13,516 nt of DNA from an uncultured Eubacteriales bacterium (GTDB lineage: Bacteria; Bacillota_I; Bacilli_A; RF39; UBA660): positions 1 to 13,516 of the forward strand of contig ONWZ01000115.1 in the NCBI GenBank assembly GCA_900321645.1, written 5' to 3'. How positions within the stretch are numbered: position 1 is the first letter of the stretch; each line of letters begins with the position of its first letter. The notes beneath the pieces are model-generated. The model made no database searches, was not told the DNA's origin, and worked only from the letters and a program-made list of their open reading frames with translations. Shown piece by piece: positions 12,625-13,516 of this stretch. The position numbers were made by a program, and so were the translations under genes.

Positions 12625-13362
12625 ATGTTTTTAAGAAGAAAAGCCATTCTCTTTGTACATGGATTTGTCGGTGGTATATATGATTATGATAATTTCCCAA
12701 ATGAACTAGAGACATTTAGAAATTATGACGTTTACACATTTACTTTACCTGGGCATGAAAAACATGTTGTCAAAAATGTCAAATATACTGACTGGATAAA
12801 TTCTGCTGAAAAGCAAATTGAATTTTTATTGAATCACAATTATAAAGAAATATATGTTATAGGCCATAGTATGGGAGGCGTTATTGCCGCTCATCTAGCA
12901 GTTAAATATAAAGAAGTTAAAAAACTTGTTTTAGTAGCTCCAGCCTTTAGATATTTCTATTTCAAAGATGGTAGAGTCAATATTAAAGGTATCAATGATA
13001 CATTAAAGAGATTACCATCGATGTTAAAAGAAGAAGATAAAGAAAAAGTAATTGAAAGAATTCAAAAGACTCCAATTCCAACGATGCTCGAATTTACTAA
13101 ACTAGTCGATGCATACCAAAAAGATTTAAAAAACATTACTTGTCCTACCCTAACAATTCACGGATTAAAAGATAATGTTGTTCCAATCGAAGGTACTGAT
13201 TTAGTATATAACACTATTAAATCTAAGACTAATCTTCTTGTAAATATTGATAAAGTTACTCATGACTGTTTTACTAAAGAAAGAAAAGAGGAAATTAAAA
13301 CAATTATTACCAACTTTTTAAGAAGATTACCTAATAATAAAAAAGAAACTATAAATATTTAA
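12625..13362 (+). CDS. Alpha/beta hydrolase (carboxylesterase/lipase-like)
   Basis: A soluble 245-residue serine hydrolase of the alpha/beta fold, similar in layout to the small carboxylesterase (Est30) and monoacylglycerol-lipase group. The oxyanion segment VHGFVGG lies at 11-17, the nucleophile elbow GHSMGG has Ser82, the acid is Asp183 (HGLKDNVVP) and the base is His213 (VTHDCF), so the catalytic triad is complete. The lid region is about 108-165. No signal peptide, so it is cytoplasmic. The substrate cannot be read from the sequence; short-chain esters or glycerolipids are likely from the family. The start chosen is ATG 12625 with AGGTGAT four bases before, not the GTG at 12616 that lies inside that site. 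It is the only protein gene on the plus strand, monocistronic, with a terminator at once after the stop TAA. Confidence 0.92.
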   Translation: MFLRRKAILFVHGFVGGIYDYDNFPNELETFRNYDVYTFTLPGHEKHVVKNVKYTDWINSAEKQIEFLLNHNYKEIYVIGHSMGGVIAAHLAVKYKEVKKLVLVAPAFRYFYFKDGRVNIKGINDTLKRLPSMLKEEDKEKVIERIQKTPIPTMLEFTKLVDAYQKDLKNITCPTLTIHGLKDNVVPIEGTDLVYNTIKSKTNLLVNIDKVTHDCFTKERKEEIKTIITNFLRRLPNNKKETINI

Positions 13363-13382
13363 ATCCCAAAAGGGATTTTTTT
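13361..13382 (+). terminator. Intrinsic terminator of the hydrolase gene
   Basis: AAATCCC, loop AAAA, GGGATTT, ending in a run of seven T residues (13376-13382). The 7-bp stem starts within the stop codon (13360-13362). It separates the hydrolase from the tRNA promoter. Confidence 0.9.
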
Positions 13383-13392
13383 ATATAAAAAC

Positions 13393-13421
13393 TTGCTAAA
13401 TAATTAATTTTATGATAAATT
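13393..13421 (+). promoter_or_regulatory. Promoter of tRNA-Trp
   Basis: -35 TTGCTA (13393-13398), 17-base spacer, extended -10 TGA-TAAATT (13416-13421). The predicted start is near 13428, about ten bases before the mature tRNA. An alternative -10 TATGAT at 13411 would have a spacer that is too short. Confidence 0.55.
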
Positions 13422-13438
13422 ATATAAAGAAACGACCT

Positions 13439-13512
13439 AGGGGATTAGTTAAATGGTATAATAATGGTCTCCAAAACCACTGTTGGGAGTTCGATTCTCT
13501 CATCCCCTGCCA
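13439..13512 (+). tRNA. tRNA-Trp (anticodon CCA), complete with encoded CCA
   Basis: Acceptor AGGGGAT (13439-13445) pairs with ATCCCCT (13502-13508). The D-arm is GTTA/TAAT, the anticodon loop CTCCAAA has anticodon CCA, the T-arm is GGGAG-TTCGATT-CTCTC, the discriminator is G, and CCA (13510-13512) is encoded. It reads UGG. Anticodon CCA rather than UCA argues that UGA is not read as Trp here. The outermost anticodon-stem pair (27-43, A against C) does not match. Four more bases follow before the window ends. Confidence 0.97.
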
Positions 13513-13516
13513 GTAG

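Noticed and set aside
1..13516. Mobile element, prophage, CRISPR or defence island
   Set aside because: No transposase, integrase, repeat-spacer array, attachment repeat or composition break was found; all genes but one look like ordinary core genes.

Overview
The window is a very AT-rich stretch of a Gram-positive-type (Firmicutes/Bacilli-like) chromosome. The evidence is the gene set: a FtsK/SpoIIIE translocase, FtsEX, two YitT-family proteins, a CtpA/B-type protease and an AgrA-like LytTR regulator, together with strong AGGAGG-type ribosome binding sites and short intrinsic terminators. The code is standard: prfB (RF2) is present with its UGA-dependent frameshift, and the tRNA-Trp has anticodon CCA. 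The exact lineage cannot be fixed. A small, compact, low-GC genome of an uncultured Bacilli group near the Erysipelotrichales/Mollicutes is an inference. No phage, transposon, CRISPR or defence system is visible; this is mostly core housekeeping chromosome.

Layout from left to right. A truncated tRNA-Asn (minus) starts the window, with its own promoter. Then, all on the minus strand (read right to left): an S41 protease (12483-11062), an AgrA-like regulator (10976-10266), asnB plus a small coupled protein of unknown function (10159-7764), ftsK/spoIIIE (7679-5496), prfB with two tandem YitT genes (5427-2556), and ftsE-ftsX-pyrH (2487-163). On the plus strand at the right edge are an alpha/beta hydrolase (12625-13362) and a complete tRNA-Trp (13439-13512). 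The hydrolase and the S41 protease are divergently transcribed from a 141-bp spacer. No gene-free stretch exceeds about 150 bp.

The order prfB - YitT protein - ftsE - ftsX, with a CtpB-type protease nearby, resembles the prfB-yvjA-(cccB)-ftsE-ftsX-ctpB neighbourhood of Bacillus subtilis, so this is a rearranged version of a conserved cell-envelope/division block. Here the YitT gene is duplicated and coupled to prfB, and pyrH, usually found between tsf and frr, sits behind ftsX instead.

Transcription units are short. Most promoters show a TATAAT-like -10 preceded by TG (extended -10) and weak -35 boxes. Most terminator hairpins are folded over the stop codon itself. All twelve protein genes end in TAA or TAG; the only UGA acting as a stop is the regulatory one inside prfB. 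The points most worth a second look are the prfB recoding site (which a plain ORF caller gets wrong), the regulator whose phosphoacceptor Asp is Asn, the unknown protein coupled to asnB, and the UGA avoidance.
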